From: Gammaproteobacteria bacterium
GTDB lineage: Bacteria; Pseudomonadota; Gammaproteobacteria; DSM-16500
Direction: 5' to 3'
Assembly (NCBI GenBank): GCA_014132615.1
Contig: BMAH01000046.1
Coordinates: forward strand, 83,485-147,484
DNA: 64,000 bases
Position 1 is the stretch's first letter. Each line of letters starts with the position of its first letter. Below are positions 1 to 9,323 of the stretch, in pieces. The translations under genes were made by a program, and so were the position numbers. Under the pieces are notes generated by a model. It was given only the letters and a program-made list of their open reading frames with translations. It ran no database searches and was not told the DNA's origin.

Positions 1-1317
1 CCTTGCTTAGGAGTTAGAGTCAGGCTTTCATCAGTCGGTGCAGGTAAGTGGCAAGAATCAGGTGGTGAAAAATCAAAATTTGGTTTTTCCGCGCCGCAGC
101 TGTTGCAAGTAGTTGAGACGCTGCGTGCAAAAAATAGATTACATTGGCTGCGTGTATTGCATTTCTTTATGGGTTCACAATTAGCAAATATCGCTGACAT
201 TCAGCGCGGTATGCACGAAGGGGTACGTTATTATGAAACATTACGTTCGCTAGGTGCACCGATTGATACCATAGATGTAGGCGGTGGCTTAGGCATTGAT
301 TATGAAGGCACACGTTCTCGCAGTTTTTGTTCTATGAACTACAGTATACAAGAGTATGCTAACAATGTGGTTTATACCATCTCTGATATGTGTAATCAGC
401 ACAATCTTCCTCATCCGCAAATTGTGACTGAATCAGGCAGAGCGATTACCGCGCATCACGCTATGATCATCACTAACATTATTGCTAGTGAATCGGTATG
501 CGAAATTGATGAATTAAATCCACCAGAAGATGAGCATTTACCTATATTGCACGAGTTATGGGAAAGTTATGCTAATCTTTGTGAAAAAACAGCACGCGAA
601 GGTTATCACGATGCCTGCCATTGGATGTCAGAAATTCATACCATGTATATTCATGGTTTATTAGGCTTAAAAGAGCGCGCTTACGCTGAGCAAATTTATT
701 ATGCCACTTGTTTTAAGCTGCGCGATTTACTTAAACCCAGTGTGCGTGCGCATCGCGATATGATAGATGAATTAAATGAAAAATTAGCGCATAAATTTGT
801 TTGTAATTTTTCTTTATTTCAATCACTGCCTGATGCATGGGCAATAGATCAAGTATTCCCTATTATCCCCCTATCCGGCCTTGCAGATGCTCCACCTCTG
901 CGTGGTATTTTGCACGATATTACTTGCGATTCTGACGGTAGAATTAATAGCTACGTCAATAATTACGGTTTAGAAAGCACGTTGCCTTTAATGCCATACG
1001 ATCCTAATAAGCCGTATTTAATGGGAATTTTTCTAGTTGGTGCCTATCAAGAAATTTTAGGCGATTTGCATAATCTATTTGGCGACACTAATTCTATACA
1101 TGTACAAATGTTAGAAAATGGTGATTATCAATTAGTCCATGCAAGAGAAGGTGATACGGTTGAAGCCTCACTTAAACATGTAGATTTTAATGGTGAAGAA
1201 TTATTACATTCCTATCGTCATCAATTAAATCGTTCTGATTTAAACAAAGCAGAGCAAGAAGAATATTTTAATGACTTGCTAACAGGGTTAAAAGGCTATA
1301 CCTATTTCGAGGAGTAA
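1..1317 (+). CDS. speA: Biosynthetic arginine decarboxylase, 5'-truncated by window edge
   Basis: PLP-dependent decarboxylation of arginine to agmatine, the first step of the arginine route to putrescine. The frame is open from base 1, so only the C-terminal 438 residues are present (the E. coli enzyme is about 658). The fragment begins inside the PLP barrel with the conserved run GVRVRLSSVGAGKW, followed by MGSQLANI, the PLP-phosphate glycine loop DVGGGLGIDYEGT (near bases 274-312), ESGRAITAHH, and the catalytic cysteine motif CDSDGRI (Cys codon at base 925). This is the long SpeA type of fold III decarboxylase, not the LysA/SpeC type. The stop lies 4 bases before the agmatine deiminase start, so the genes form one operon. 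The identification is firm; the true start is outside the window. Confidence 0.96.
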   Translation, partial: PCLGVRVRLSSVGAGKWQESGGEKSKFGFSAPQLLQVVETLRAKNRLHWLRVLHFFMGSQLANIADIQRGMHEGVRYYETLRSLGAPIDTIDVGGGLGIDYEGTRSRSFCSMNYSIQEYANNVVYTISDMCNQHNLPHPQIVTESGRAITAHHAMIITNIIASESVCEIDELNPPEDEHLPILHELWESYANLCEKTAREGYHDACHWMSEIHTMYIHGLLGLKERAYAEQIYYATCFKLRDLLKPSVRAHRDMIDELNEKLAHKFVCNFSLFQSLPDAWAIDQVFPIIPLSGLADAPPLRGILHDITCDSDGRINSYVNNYGLESTLPLMPYDPNKPYLMGIFLVGAYQEILGDLHNLFGDTNSIHVQMLENGDYQLVHAREGDTVEASLKHVDFNGEELLHSYRHQLNRSDLNKAEQEEYFNDLLTGLKGYTYFEE

Positions 1318-1321
1318 TATA

Positions 1322-2365
1322 ATGACAAGTGAAAACTATTTCCTTCCTCCTGAATGGTCACCACAAAGTGGTGTAATGTTAACTTGGCCTCATAGTGAAA
1401 CTATTTGGGCTGAAACATTAACTGATGTCGATCCTATCTTTGCGCAAATTGCTTTGCATATTACTGAGCGTGCAAAGTTAATTATTACTCATTACGATGA
1501 TGCACATAAAAAGCATATAGAAAGCTACTTACGTGATGCGAATGTTAATTTAGCGCAAGTTGCTTTCTATCAAGCACCCTCTAATGACGTATGGGTAAGA
1601 GATCACGGTCCTATTACGGTAAAGCAAGGTGAAGCGAATGTTTTATTAGATTTCACATTCAACGGTTGGGGTGATAAATATCCTGCTGAATTTGATAATG
1701 AAATTACCCGTTCTTTATATGCTCAATCAGCATTTGCTGATGCCAATATCAAAACGATTGATATGGTATTAGAAGGCGGCGGTATAGAAGTTGATGGAAA
1801 GGGAACACTCTTAACAACGCGTAGTTGTTTACTTGCAAAAACACGCAATCCCCACTTAACTCAAGAAGCCATAGAAAAAAAGCTGCAAACTTTATTCGGC
1901 ATAAAGCGCGTACTATGGTTAGATCACGGTTATTTAGCAGGCGATGATACGGATGGTCATATTGATACCTTAGCACGTTTTGTAGATGAAAAAACGATTT
2001 GCTACATTCAATGCGATGATGAAACTGATGAACATTATGCTGCATTACAAGCAATGGAAGCAGAGTTAAAAACCTTCACTAATTTTGAAGGTGAACCCTA
2101 TCGCCTTATCCCTTTACCTTGGCCTAAAGCGCGTTATGCAGATTATGACGGCAGGCGTTTGCCAGCAAGCTATGCTAATTTTCTTATTCTTAATGATGCA
2201 ATACTTGCTCCTATTTATGATGATGAAGCAGATGAAAAATCACTACACACATTAAAATCATGTTTTCCGCAGCATAAAATTATTCCCATCCCTTCTGTTC
2301 CTATTATTCAATGGTATGGCAGCATTCACTGCATGACCATGCAATTACCCAGAGGAGTAGTGTGA
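1322..2365 (+). CDS. aguA: Agmatine deiminase
   Basis: Hydrolyses agmatine to N-carbamoylputrescine and ammonia; cytosolic. It is 347 residues, normal for the peptidyl-arginine deiminase-like family (PF04371). Visible hallmarks are the VWVRDHGP segment, the EGGGIEVDG strand, the DDTDGHIDTLARF active-site region with its Asp and His, and the C-terminal nucleophile context SIHCMTMQLP with Cys337. It is the middle gene of a speA-aguA-aguB operon: it starts 4 bases after speA, with a GAGGAG-like ribosome site inside the speA end, and its TGA overlaps the aguB ATG by one base. This context makes the agmatine substrate almost certain over a general arginine deiminase. Confidence 0.96.
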   Translation: MTSENYFLPPEWSPQSGVMLTWPHSETIWAETLTDVDPIFAQIALHITERAKLIITHYDDAHKKHIESYLRDANVNLAQVAFYQAPSNDVWVRDHGPITVKQGEANVLLDFTFNGWGDKYPAEFDNEITRSLYAQSAFADANIKTIDMVLEGGGIEVDGKGTLLTTRSCLLAKTRNPHLTQEAIEKKLQTLFGIKRVLWLDHGYLAGDDTDGHIDTLARFVDEKTICYIQCDDETDEHYAALQAMEAELKTFTNFEGEPYRLIPLPWPKARYADYDGRRLPASYANFLILNDAILAPIYDDEADEKSLHTLKSCFPQHKIIPIPSVPIIQWYGSIHCMTMQLPRGVV

Positions 2366-3249
2366 TGACTTTACGTGTCGCTATCGTTCAACAAACTTGC
2401 ACAGCTGATCGTAAGGAAAATTTAGCCAAAAGTGTGGAAGCAATTCGCCATGCTGCAAATCAAGGAGCGAAGTTGGTTTTACTGCAAGAGTTACATACAG
2501 GTTTATATTTCTGCCAAACAGAAAATGCTGACATGTGCGATTTAGCAGAAACTATTCCAGGACCGAGCACAGAACAGTTAGCAAGCATTGCTAAAGAATT
2601 ACAAATTGTATTGGTATCTTCCTTATTTGAAAAACGCGCTCCTGGCCTTTACCACAATACAGCGGTTGTATTTGAAAAAGATGGAAGCATGGCTGGTAAA
2701 TATAGAAAAATGCATATTCCTGATGACCCTGGATATTATGAGAAATTTTATTTTACGCCCGGTGATATCGGCTTTACGCCTATACCAACAAGTGTAGGTA
2801 AATTAGGTATTTTAGTGTGCTGGGATCAATGGTACCCAGAAGCTGCACGTTTGATGGCATTAGCAGGCGCAGATATTTTACTTTACCCTACGGCTATAGG
2901 CTGGGGTTCACAAGAAAGTGATGAAGATGAAAAGAACCGCCAACGTCAAGCTTGGATGTTAGTACAACGCGGGCATGCGGTTGCAAATGGTTTACCGGTT
3001 ATGGTTGCTAACCGTACTGGATTTGAATCAGCAACACCAAATTCTAAGCAAGGCATTCAATTCTGGGGAACAAGTTTTATTACAGGCCCTCAAGGTGAAA
3101 TATTAGCAGAAGCGAGCCTTGATAAACCACAAGTCATGCTTGCTGATCTTAATTTGAAACGAAATGAACAAGTAAGACGCGGCTGGCCTTTTTTACGCGA
3201 CAGAAGAATAGATGCTTATCAAGATATATTGTTACGATTTAGGGATTAG
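2365..3249 (+). CDS. aguB: N-carbamoylputrescine amidase
   Basis: Hydrolyses N-carbamoylputrescine to putrescine, CO2 and ammonia, completing the plant/Pseudomonas-type agmatine route. It is a nitrilase-superfamily enzyme of 294 residues. The Glu-Lys-Cys triad is visible: Glu42 in LLQELHTGLYF, Lys115 in KYRKMHIPDD, and Cys152 in LVCWDQWYPEAARL. The ATG at 2365 is chosen because it is preceded by AGAGGAG and overlaps the aguA stop as TGATG. The same frame extends 18 codons further up inside aguA, which would be an unusual overlap. The residues after the Cys (WDQWYPE) match the carbamoylputrescine amidase subfamily, and the operon supports this. Confidence 0.96.
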   Translation: MTLRVAIVQQTCTADRKENLAKSVEAIRHAANQGAKLVLLQELHTGLYFCQTENADMCDLAETIPGPSTEQLASIAKELQIVLVSSLFEKRAPGLYHNTAVVFEKDGSMAGKYRKMHIPDDPGYYEKFYFTPGDIGFTPIPTSVGKLGILVCWDQWYPEAARLMALAGADILLYPTAIGWGSQESDEDEKNRQRQAWMLVQRGHAVANGLPVMVANRTGFESATPNSKQGIQFWGTSFITGPQGEILAEASLDKPQVMLADLNLKRNEQVRRGWPFLRDRRIDAYQDILLRFRD

Positions 3250-3276
3250 AAAACTTATTTTATTAAGAGAAAAAAT

Positions 3277-4434
3277 ATGAAGAAATGGATTAAATTCACT
3301 TGTTTTACTTTATCTGCTTTCATTTCCATTAGTAGTTTAGCTCAACCATCCCCACAAGAATCAGACATGATAAAAAGTATCATGTCTGATTATATGCAAG
3401 AAAATAAAATACCAGGTGCTGCTGTATTAATTTATGCAAATGGGGCAGCTCAATCTTATTATTTTGGCGTCGCTGATAAAAAGCATAATACACCGGTTAC
3501 GCAGAAGACCATTTTTGAATTAGGGTCAATTACAAAAGTAATGACTAGCTTGTTATTAGCTGAAGAAGTCGATATGTCGCGTATGCAATTGACGGATTCA
3601 GTTAAAAAATATTTTCCTACTCTACCATCGCAATTTGATGCTGTTACCTTGCAAACATTAGCAACACATACCTCAAGTCTCCCTTTTAGCTTAGATAAGG
3701 AAGTATATAGTAGTGCTGAATTGCAAAAAGCATTAACTAATGAATCTTTATCTTATGCCGCCAATGAAAAATGGCGTTATTCAAATTTAGGTATAGGTAT
3801 ATTGGGTGCTGCAATAGAACAAGTGACTAAAAAAAATATTCAAGAGTTATACGTTAAACAAATTCTTTCACCTTTAGGTATGCAACCAATAGGCATCACT
3901 GTGCCAAAGCAATATAAAAAATTTGTTGCGCAAGGTTACAGCCTTAAAGGATTACCAGTAACCAATGAAACAATAAAACCTATGCTATCTGGCGCAGGCG
4001 ATGCAAAAGCATCAGCGGGTGATATGCAGCATTTTCTTGCAGCCTCAATTGGTTTGCCAGGTACCCCAGAAAAGATTTTTTATCCTATGCGTATGACTCA
4101 ATCTGTCTATGTCAAACTCCCTGATAAATCCCAAGGACTTGGCTGGGAAATTCATGAGATTGATGAAACTAATATTGAAGAGTTGGTCAAAGGAGAAGAA
4201 ACCGGCCCAGTTGCATTAGGCAGCGTCAATGTAATTGATATGCCTGAAAAGCCAACGTTTGATGGTAATGCCTTAATTGATAAAACGGGTGCAACAAAAG
4301 GTTTTCGTACCTACATTGCATTAATTCCAAATAAAAAATCCGGCATAGTCATATTGACTAATCGCTCAGCGACAGATCAGGCGATAGCGAGTGCGGGGAG
4401 AGAAATTTTATTTAGATTAACTAAAATAATATAA
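3277..4434 (+). CDS. Class C beta-lactamase-like serine hydrolase
   Basis: Predicted periplasmic serine hydrolase of the beta-lactamase/penicillin-binding family. It has a Sec signal peptide (about residues 1-22, cleaved after SISSLA). The three active-site elements are all present and correctly spaced for a class C enzyme: the SxxK box SITK (Ser84, Lys87), the YSN triad (Tyr168-Asn170, where AmpC has YAN), and KTG (336-338). The length of 385 residues is typical of AmpC. Acting as a true cephalosporinase is plausible, but esterases and D-Ala carboxypeptidases share these motifs, so the substrate is open. No AmpR-type regulator lies beside it; the neighbours are the putrescine operon and an M20 peptidase. 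Confidence 0.88.
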   Translation: MKKWIKFTCFTLSAFISISSLAQPSPQESDMIKSIMSDYMQENKIPGAAVLIYANGAAQSYYFGVADKKHNTPVTQKTIFELGSITKVMTSLLLAEEVDMSRMQLTDSVKKYFPTLPSQFDAVTLQTLATHTSSLPFSLDKEVYSSAELQKALTNESLSYAANEKWRYSNLGIGILGAAIEQVTKKNIQELYVKQILSPLGMQPIGITVPKQYKKFVAQGYSLKGLPVTNETIKPMLSGAGDAKASAGDMQHFLAASIGLPGTPEKIFYPMRMTQSVYVKLPDKSQGLGWEIHEIDETNIEELVKGEETGPVALGSVNVIDMPEKPTFDGNALIDKTGATKGFRTYIALIPNKKSGIVILTNRSATDQAIASAGREILFRLTKII

Positions 4435-4478
4435 TATTATTGCTATGCGTTAAAATGTAGCGACAATAGCTAACCTTA

Positions 4479-4560
4479 TGTCATCCTGAGCGCAGCGAAG
4501 GATCTGCTTAATTCTCCGTGAACAAATTAAAACAGATCCTTCGCTGCGCTCAGGATGACA
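4479..4560. repeat. REPIN-like inverted repeat, class A
   Basis: Two perfect 28-base arms (4479-4506 and 4533-4560) in inverted orientation around a 26-base AT-rich loop. Each arm begins TGTCATCC, ends GGATCTG and is itself a weak hairpin (ATCCT near its start, AGGAT near its end). Nearly the same arm recurs at 60102-60176, and a variant at 23508-23580. It lies between the beta-lactamase-like gene and the M20 peptidase gene, and its right arm ends 39 bases before the latter's start. It may act as a transcription-blocking hairpin, but it has no U-tract. Confidence 0.9.
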
Positions 4561-4599
4561 AGTTATCAAAGCCAAGTGTTTTTCATATGGAGATTAAGC

Positions 4600-5877
4600 A
4601 TGAAAAAAGCATTTTGTCTCTTACTTATTCTTTTTACCCCGCTCTCTTATGCTGAATTATCTCCATTAGAGAAAAATATACAAAGCTACATCGCCAAACA
4701 AAAACAAGCTCAACTTCATTTATTAGAAAAATTAGTCAACATACAAAGTGGCACTACGAATCCTAAAGGCGTGTATCAAGTTGGGAAAGTTATGCAATCT
4801 GAACTCAACAAGCTAGGATTTAAAACACATTGGGCGTATTTGCCAGCAAATATGAAACATGCAGGCACATTGATTGCAGAACACCATGGCAAAGGCAAAT
4901 CATTATTATTAATAGGACATTTAGATACCGTTTTTAATCCTAGTCACACCAAGAAATTTTCACAGAAAAAACTGAGTGCATCAGGCCCCGGTGTGATTGA
5001 TGATAAAGGTGGATTGGTTGTTTTATTGTTTGCATTAAAGGCATTGCACCAGCAACACTTATTGCAGCATGCAAATATGACTGTTGTATTAACTGGCGAT
5101 GAAGAAGAATCGGGTAAACCTACAAGTATTTCAAGAAAGCCATTAGTTGAAGCCGCAAAAGGAAAAGAGATAGCCTTAGATTTTGAACCTGCTGTCACAC
5201 TTGAAACACTCACCATAGCAAGGCGTGGTGTGAGCCAGTGGTTAGTTACAGTTAAAGGAAATGAATCGCATTCAGCAACCATCTTTGAAAAAAATACAGG
5301 TGCAGGTGCTATCTTTGAAGCAGGTCGTTTGCTAAATGAATTACGTAAAACATTTGGTGAAGAAAAAGATTTAGTGTTTAATCCTGGATTAATTGCAGGG
5401 GGAACTAAGGTAAGTTATACCAAAGAAACAGGACAAGCATCCGTTTTTGGTAAAGCCAATGTTATTGCAAAAACAGCTATTATTAAAGGCGATTATCGGT
5501 TTTTAAATGAGAAACAAAAAGAGAAATTTGAAACTCAACTAAAAGCGATTAGTAAAGAGGCATTACCTGGTACTTCTTCTACAGTGAGCTTTGAGGCAGG
5601 AATACCAGCTATGATAGAAAAAGAAAATAATTTAGCTTTGCTTAAGGAATATAGTGAAGTGAGTAAAGATTTAGGCCAGGGCGCTATTAAACCTTTGCCT
5701 GCAGGTCTTAGAGGGGCAGGAGATATTTCTTTTGTTGCTGATATTGTTCCTTCTAATTTATCAGGCCTTGGGCCGGTAGGTTGGGGTGCGCATTCGGTAA
5801 TAGAATCGATTGAGATTCCTTCTATAGCGATGCAAACTGAACGTGCAGCTATTTTTATGTCGCGGTTAATGAAATAA
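4600..5877 (+). CDS. Secreted M20 family metallo-carboxypeptidase (glutamate carboxypeptidase type)
   Basis: Predicted exported zinc exopeptidase of 425 residues, closest in pattern to carboxypeptidase G2. The signal peptide is residues 1-18 (MKKAFCLLLILFTPLSYA). The dinuclear zinc site is recognisable: His107 and Asp109 in IGHLDTVF, Asp134 in GPGVIDDKGG, the general base Glu168 and metal ligand Glu169 in TGDEEESG, Glu196 in DFEP, and the late His in GWGAHSV. A dimerisation-type insert lies in the middle. The start at 4600 is preferred over an upstream in-frame ATG lying inside the repeat, because it has a GGAG ribosome site and puts the signal peptide at the N terminus. The likely role is trimming C-terminal glutamate from peptides or folate-like compounds. 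Confidence 0.9.
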   Translation: MKKAFCLLLILFTPLSYAELSPLEKNIQSYIAKQKQAQLHLLEKLVNIQSGTTNPKGVYQVGKVMQSELNKLGFKTHWAYLPANMKHAGTLIAEHHGKGKSLLLIGHLDTVFNPSHTKKFSQKKLSASGPGVIDDKGGLVVLLFALKALHQQHLLQHANMTVVLTGDEEESGKPTSISRKPLVEAAKGKEIALDFEPAVTLETLTIARRGVSQWLVTVKGNESHSATIFEKNTGAGAIFEAGRLLNELRKTFGEEKDLVFNPGLIAGGTKVSYTKETGQASVFGKANVIAKTAIIKGDYRFLNEKQKEKFETQLKAISKEALPGTSSTVSFEAGIPAMIEKENNLALLKEYSEVSKDLGQGAIKPLPAGLRGAGDISFVADIVPSNLSGLGPVGWGAHSVIESIEIPSIAMQTERAAIFMSRLMK

Positions 5878-5889
5878 GATCCTGATCCC

Positions 5890-5963
5890 CGTCATCCCCG
5901 CAGCTTTTGGCGGGGATCTCACGTGATTGACACAGATCCCCGCCAAAAGCTGCGGGGATGACG
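5890..5963. repeat. REPIN-like inverted repeat, class B
   Basis: Two perfect 30-base arms (5890-5919 and 5934-5963) separated by 14 bases. Each arm starts with GTCATCC and ends with GGATCT, as in class A, but the core is GC-rich. The arm folds on itself as ATCCCCGC-loop-GCGGGGAT. It lies between the convergent ends of the M20 peptidase and MATE genes, where it could serve as a bidirectional transcription barrier. Confidence 0.9.
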
Positions 5964-5974
5964 ACGGTAATGAA

Positions 5975-7363
5975 TTATTTCCTAATTTTAATTAATGTAT
6001 TTTCATCTAAACGTTTTAATAAAAATTGTAATCGAATAAAAACAATAATCGCCCCACAACCGATGCCAAATGCTAAGCCCCACCAAATACCTGCTGCTTG
6101 CCAATTTAAAACAAAGCCTAATAGGTAAGCAGCAGTTAATCCAATTAACCAAAATGAGATAAAGGAAGCATACATAGGAAATCGTGTATCCTTTAAGCCG
6201 CGTAATGCACCAAAGCCAATAATCCTAAAATTATCAAAGAGTATTAATACGCCGCTTATCGCCAACAAAATGGAAGCATAATAAATTAATTCTTTGTTAG
6301 CATTATCGTGAACATTTACATCTAAACTTAAGAAGAAAGTGGGTATTAAATAAAATGCTAAAGCAATGAAAGCAACACAGATAAAACTAAGTCCCATTCC
6401 TACGTAGATAGCATATTGAATACCTTGTGTATGTAAACGACCGACTGCATGTCCCACACGAATAGTTACGGTTTGAGACATAGCAAAAACTAGCGTAATT
6501 GTAAAACCTAAGTATTGAAATACAATTTGATGAGCGGCAAGGACTGTTGTACCAAATTTAGCAAGCCAAAAAGTAATGATAGCGAATGTGCTTACTTCTA
6601 TAAGATGCATACATCCCATAGGTAAACCTACCCGAATTAATTCAAACAACCAATTAAAGTTAATTTTCTTAAAATTACTAAAAATCCCGTACTTTTGATA
6701 ATTTTTAGAAGTTAGAAAAATAAAAGTTAAAACCACGGCTGTTAATGTATAAGTAATAGCAAAGCCATAACCAATGCCCGCTATACCTAATTTAGGAAAG
6801 CCATATTTCCCAAAAATGAGCAAATAAATGAGTGGGATTTCAATGGGAACGATTAATAAGCTAATACGCAAAACAAATTTAACTTGATTGATACCCGCTA
6901 AAAATTGCTCATAAATAATAAGAAGAATAAGCCCGGGGATAGTCCAAAGTAAGGCAAACATATATTGATGAGCTAAGCGCAATACTTCAGGTGGTTGCTT
7001 TGTTAAATGTAAAAAGAAGGGCATACTCAGTAACACTAAGCCCATAGCAATACTAACAAGGATACCTAGAATAAAAGATTGTCCCATGATTTCGCTAATG
7101 GCTGACACGTTTTTAGCGCCAAATTGATGAGATACCAATACACTGACTGCATTAACGATACCAAAGAATAAGACAGATAAAGTCATCCAGGTCATTGAAA
7201 CTAATATACTTGCTGCTAATGCTTCTTCACCTAAGCGCGCAACCATAGCAGTGCCTATAAAGCCGCTGCAGGCATAAATTAATTGGGAAGAAATTAAGGG
7301 AAGACCTAAAGTAAGGGATTCTTTGATTTCACTTCGGATAGAAGGCGTCGTATTTTGAGACAT
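5975..7363 (-). CDS. MATE family multidrug/cation antiporter
   Basis: Inner-membrane efflux pump of the multi-antimicrobial extrusion family (NorM/DinF clan), 462 residues, with about twelve hydrophobic segments in two homologous halves. The N-terminal LGLPLISSQLIYACSGFIGTA and the later ALAASILVSMTW and LAAHQIVFQYLGF segments match MATE helices 1, 2 and 7-8. It exports drugs or metabolites in exchange for Na+ or H+; the ion cannot be read here. The ATG at 7363 is preferred over an in-frame GTG three codons earlier because AGCGAG lies 8 bases upstream of the ATG. The gene stands alone, with the class B repeat just past its stop. Confidence 0.93.
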   Translation of the reverse strand: MSQNTTPSIRSEIKESLTLGLPLISSQLIYACSGFIGTAMVARLGEEALAASILVSMTWMTLSVLFFGIVNAVSVLVSHQFGAKNVSAISEIMGQSFILGILVSIAMGLVLLSMPFFLHLTKQPPEVLRLAHQYMFALLWTIPGLILLIIYEQFLAGINQVKFVLRISLLIVPIEIPLIYLLIFGKYGFPKLGIAGIGYGFAITYTLTAVVLTFIFLTSKNYQKYGIFSNFKKINFNWLFELIRVGLPMGCMHLIEVSTFAIITFWLAKFGTTVLAAHQIVFQYLGFTITLVFAMSQTVTIRVGHAVGRLHTQGIQYAIYVGMGLSFICVAFIALAFYLIPTFFLSLDVNVHDNANKELIYYASILLAISGVLILFDNFRIIGFGALRGLKDTRFPMYASFISFWLIGLTAAYLLGFVLNWQAAGIWWGLAFGIGCGAIIVFIRLQFLLKRLDENTLIKIRK

Positions 7364-7562
7364 ACTGGGCACTCGCTTTATAAAATAAACAGTTAAATGA
7401 GGGTTTTGCGATTTGTTTATTTATTGCGAAAGGTGCTTCATGGCGTTAGTCTCACGTTAATCTTTCCATTATACTTAACCTTAAACATTTCTCAATGGCT
7501 TTTTATTGATTAATTTTCTGCCAAATATTAAAATAAAAATTTGGACTACTAGGTAATGAGCG

Positions 7563-8432
7563 ATGATGGATCAACGGCCAGAAACAAAGAGGTTATCATT
7601 AGCTGATTACGAATCTATTATTTCCAAATATCCTTTATTTTACCTACTTAATCATAAAGATATACGCGAATTAGCCCAAGTAGCAAAAGAAATAAAAGTA
7701 AATGCAGGAACGGTCATCACTAAAGAAGGCGATATAGTCGATAGTGTTTATCTAATCGTTTCAGGTAAAGCTAAAGTCACTCGAGACGTAAAACTAGCAG
7801 ATAAGTCAACGACTATGGATATTGCTACTCTTAAAAAGGGAGATGCAATAGGATTAGCAGGAACCGGTTATTTTTCTCGCTTAGGTATTCGTACTGCTGA
7901 TGTGACGGCCATAGAGCCTATGGTGTTGTTATCTTTTGATGTAAGAGATTTCCAAAACTTTTTGCAAAGACCTGGAGTTGCTTACCCAGCACTAAAAAAT
8001 GCAGGCGACCAAATTTTATTAATGAATTTCATACAGCAATCTCATCTTTTTAAAGATTTATCTATCGATAAAATTCAAGCCTTAGCAAGAATTATTAAAA
8101 AAAATAATGTAAAAGCTGGCAATACAATTTACAAAGAAGGTTCGTTTGCCAATGAATTTTATTTTATCGCAGCGGGTAGTGTAGTTTTAATTACTCAGCA
8201 CGAAAAAGAAACCATAGCTAGATTATATGAATCTTATACTGTATTAGGTATGGAAGAATACAGTGAACGTGCTAAACATCCTGCAACGGCACGCGCAGAA
8301 ACAGATTGTGAATTATTTGTTTTAACACGCAGACAAATTGAACATGTAGAAACGTTACCTGCTCCACCACCAGAAACATTTCTCACTTCCTTATGGAATC
8401 GTTTGAAAGCATTTTTAACTGAAGAACGATGA
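7563..8432 (+). CDS. Double cyclic-nucleotide-binding-domain protein, paralogue 1
   Basis: Cytosolic 289-residue protein with two tandem cNMP-binding (Crp-type) beta-roll domains, about residues 20-140 and 150-265. The strands VITKEGDIVDSVYLIVSGKAKV and TIYKEGSFANEFYFIAAGSVVL are clear. No helix-turn-helix or enzyme domain follows; the C terminus is a short proline-rich and basic tail. In both domains the phosphate-binding cassette is degenerate: neither the usual GE nor the Arg of R-(A/T)-A is in place. Canonical cAMP binding is therefore doubtful. It overlaps the following methyltransferase gene by ATGA, so the two are co-translated. A paralogue of the same architecture lies at 56665-57678. 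Confidence 0.85.
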   Translation: MMDQRPETKRLSLADYESIISKYPLFYLLNHKDIRELAQVAKEIKVNAGTVITKEGDIVDSVYLIVSGKAKVTRDVKLADKSTTMDIATLKKGDAIGLAGTGYFSRLGIRTADVTAIEPMVLLSFDVRDFQNFLQRPGVAYPALKNAGDQILLMNFIQQSHLFKDLSIDKIQALARIIKKNNVKAGNTIYKEGSFANEFYFIAAGSVVLITQHEKETIARLYESYTVLGMEEYSERAKHPATARAETDCELFVLTRRQIEHVETLPAPPPETFLTSLWNRLKAFLTEER

Positions 8433-9178
8433 ACTACCAACAACATTTCAGCGATAAATCGGCTAACTATTTACAATTTCGTCCTGATTACCCCAGCAAT
8501 TTATATAAATATCTAATTACCTTAATACCCAATCACCAATTAGCATGGGACTGTGGAACAGGTAATGGACAAGCAGCTAGTGAATTAGCGAATTATTTTG
8601 ATCAAGTAATTGCAACGGATATAAGTGAAGCTCAGCTTGCTGTTGCTATACAAAAACCAAATATTTTTTACCAAGTATGTCCGGCAGAAAAAACAGACAT
8701 TGCTAATGAAAGTGTGGACTTAATTACAGTTGCTCAAGCATTACACTGGTTTGACCTGCCTAAATTTTATAAAGAAGTTAAGCGTGTGTTAAAACCACAA
8801 GGTGTGTTAGCAGCGTGGTGTTATTCCTTAGGCAATATTTCACCTGAAGTGAATGAAGTAGTAAAAGTGCTATATGAAAAAATGCTAGGCGATCACTATT
8901 GGCCACCCGAGAGGCGCTATATTGATAAAGCTTATACAGACATTTTATTTCCATTTCAAAAAATCCCAACTCCACCATTTAGCATCAAAAAAGAATTAAC
9001 TTTGCCTGAATTTATAGGCTATTTAAACACTTGGTCAGCCGTGAAAGAGTTTCAAAAACAAACAAAGCAAAACCCTGTAGCATTGATTTTTAACGAATTA
9101 CAAATTGCCTGGGGTGATGCTAAAAAGGCACATGAAGTGACTTGGCCTATTCATTTGCTAGCTGGAAAAAAGGGTTAG
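8429..9178 (+). CDS. Class I SAM-dependent methyltransferase
   Basis: Small-molecule methyltransferase of the Methyltransf_11/UbiE-like group, 249 residues. Motif I is WDCGTGNGQAASELA, followed by the acidic end of strand 2 in ATDIS. Motif IV reads LITVAQALHWFDLPKF, and the post-motif is VLKPQGVLAAW. The HWFD signature is typical of the trans-aconitate methyltransferase-like and yeast Crg1/Tmt1-like proteins, but the substrate is not determined by the sequence. Its start is embedded in the end of the double cNMP-domain gene (4-base overlap), implying translational coupling. No membrane segment is visible. Confidence 0.88.
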   Translation: MNYQQHFSDKSANYLQFRPDYPSNLYKYLITLIPNHQLAWDCGTGNGQAASELANYFDQVIATDISEAQLAVAIQKPNIFYQVCPAEKTDIANESVDLITVAQALHWFDLPKFYKEVKRVLKPQGVLAAWCYSLGNISPEVNEVVKVLYEKMLGDHYWPPERRYIDKAYTDILFPFQKIPTPPFSIKKELTLPEFIGYLNTWSAVKEFQKQTKQNPVALIFNELQIAWGDAKKAHEVTWPIHLLAGKKG

Positions 9179-9323
9179 CCTACAAATTATGCGTAACTCA
9201 TTGATTTAGAAATGGTAAATTCTAGTTCCCAAAACCCCCTGTTTATTGTATAATAATTGCACAAAAATTATCTATATATTAATTTTCGCACTAATTCACC
9301 TAATTAAAGAAGCGGATGTGCTT

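Noticed and set aside
9246..9323. N-terminal extension of the ABC exporter
   Set aside because: A TATAAT box lies inside it and the translated stretch adds a second hydrophobic segment not typical of the family; the ATG at 9324 is more likely.
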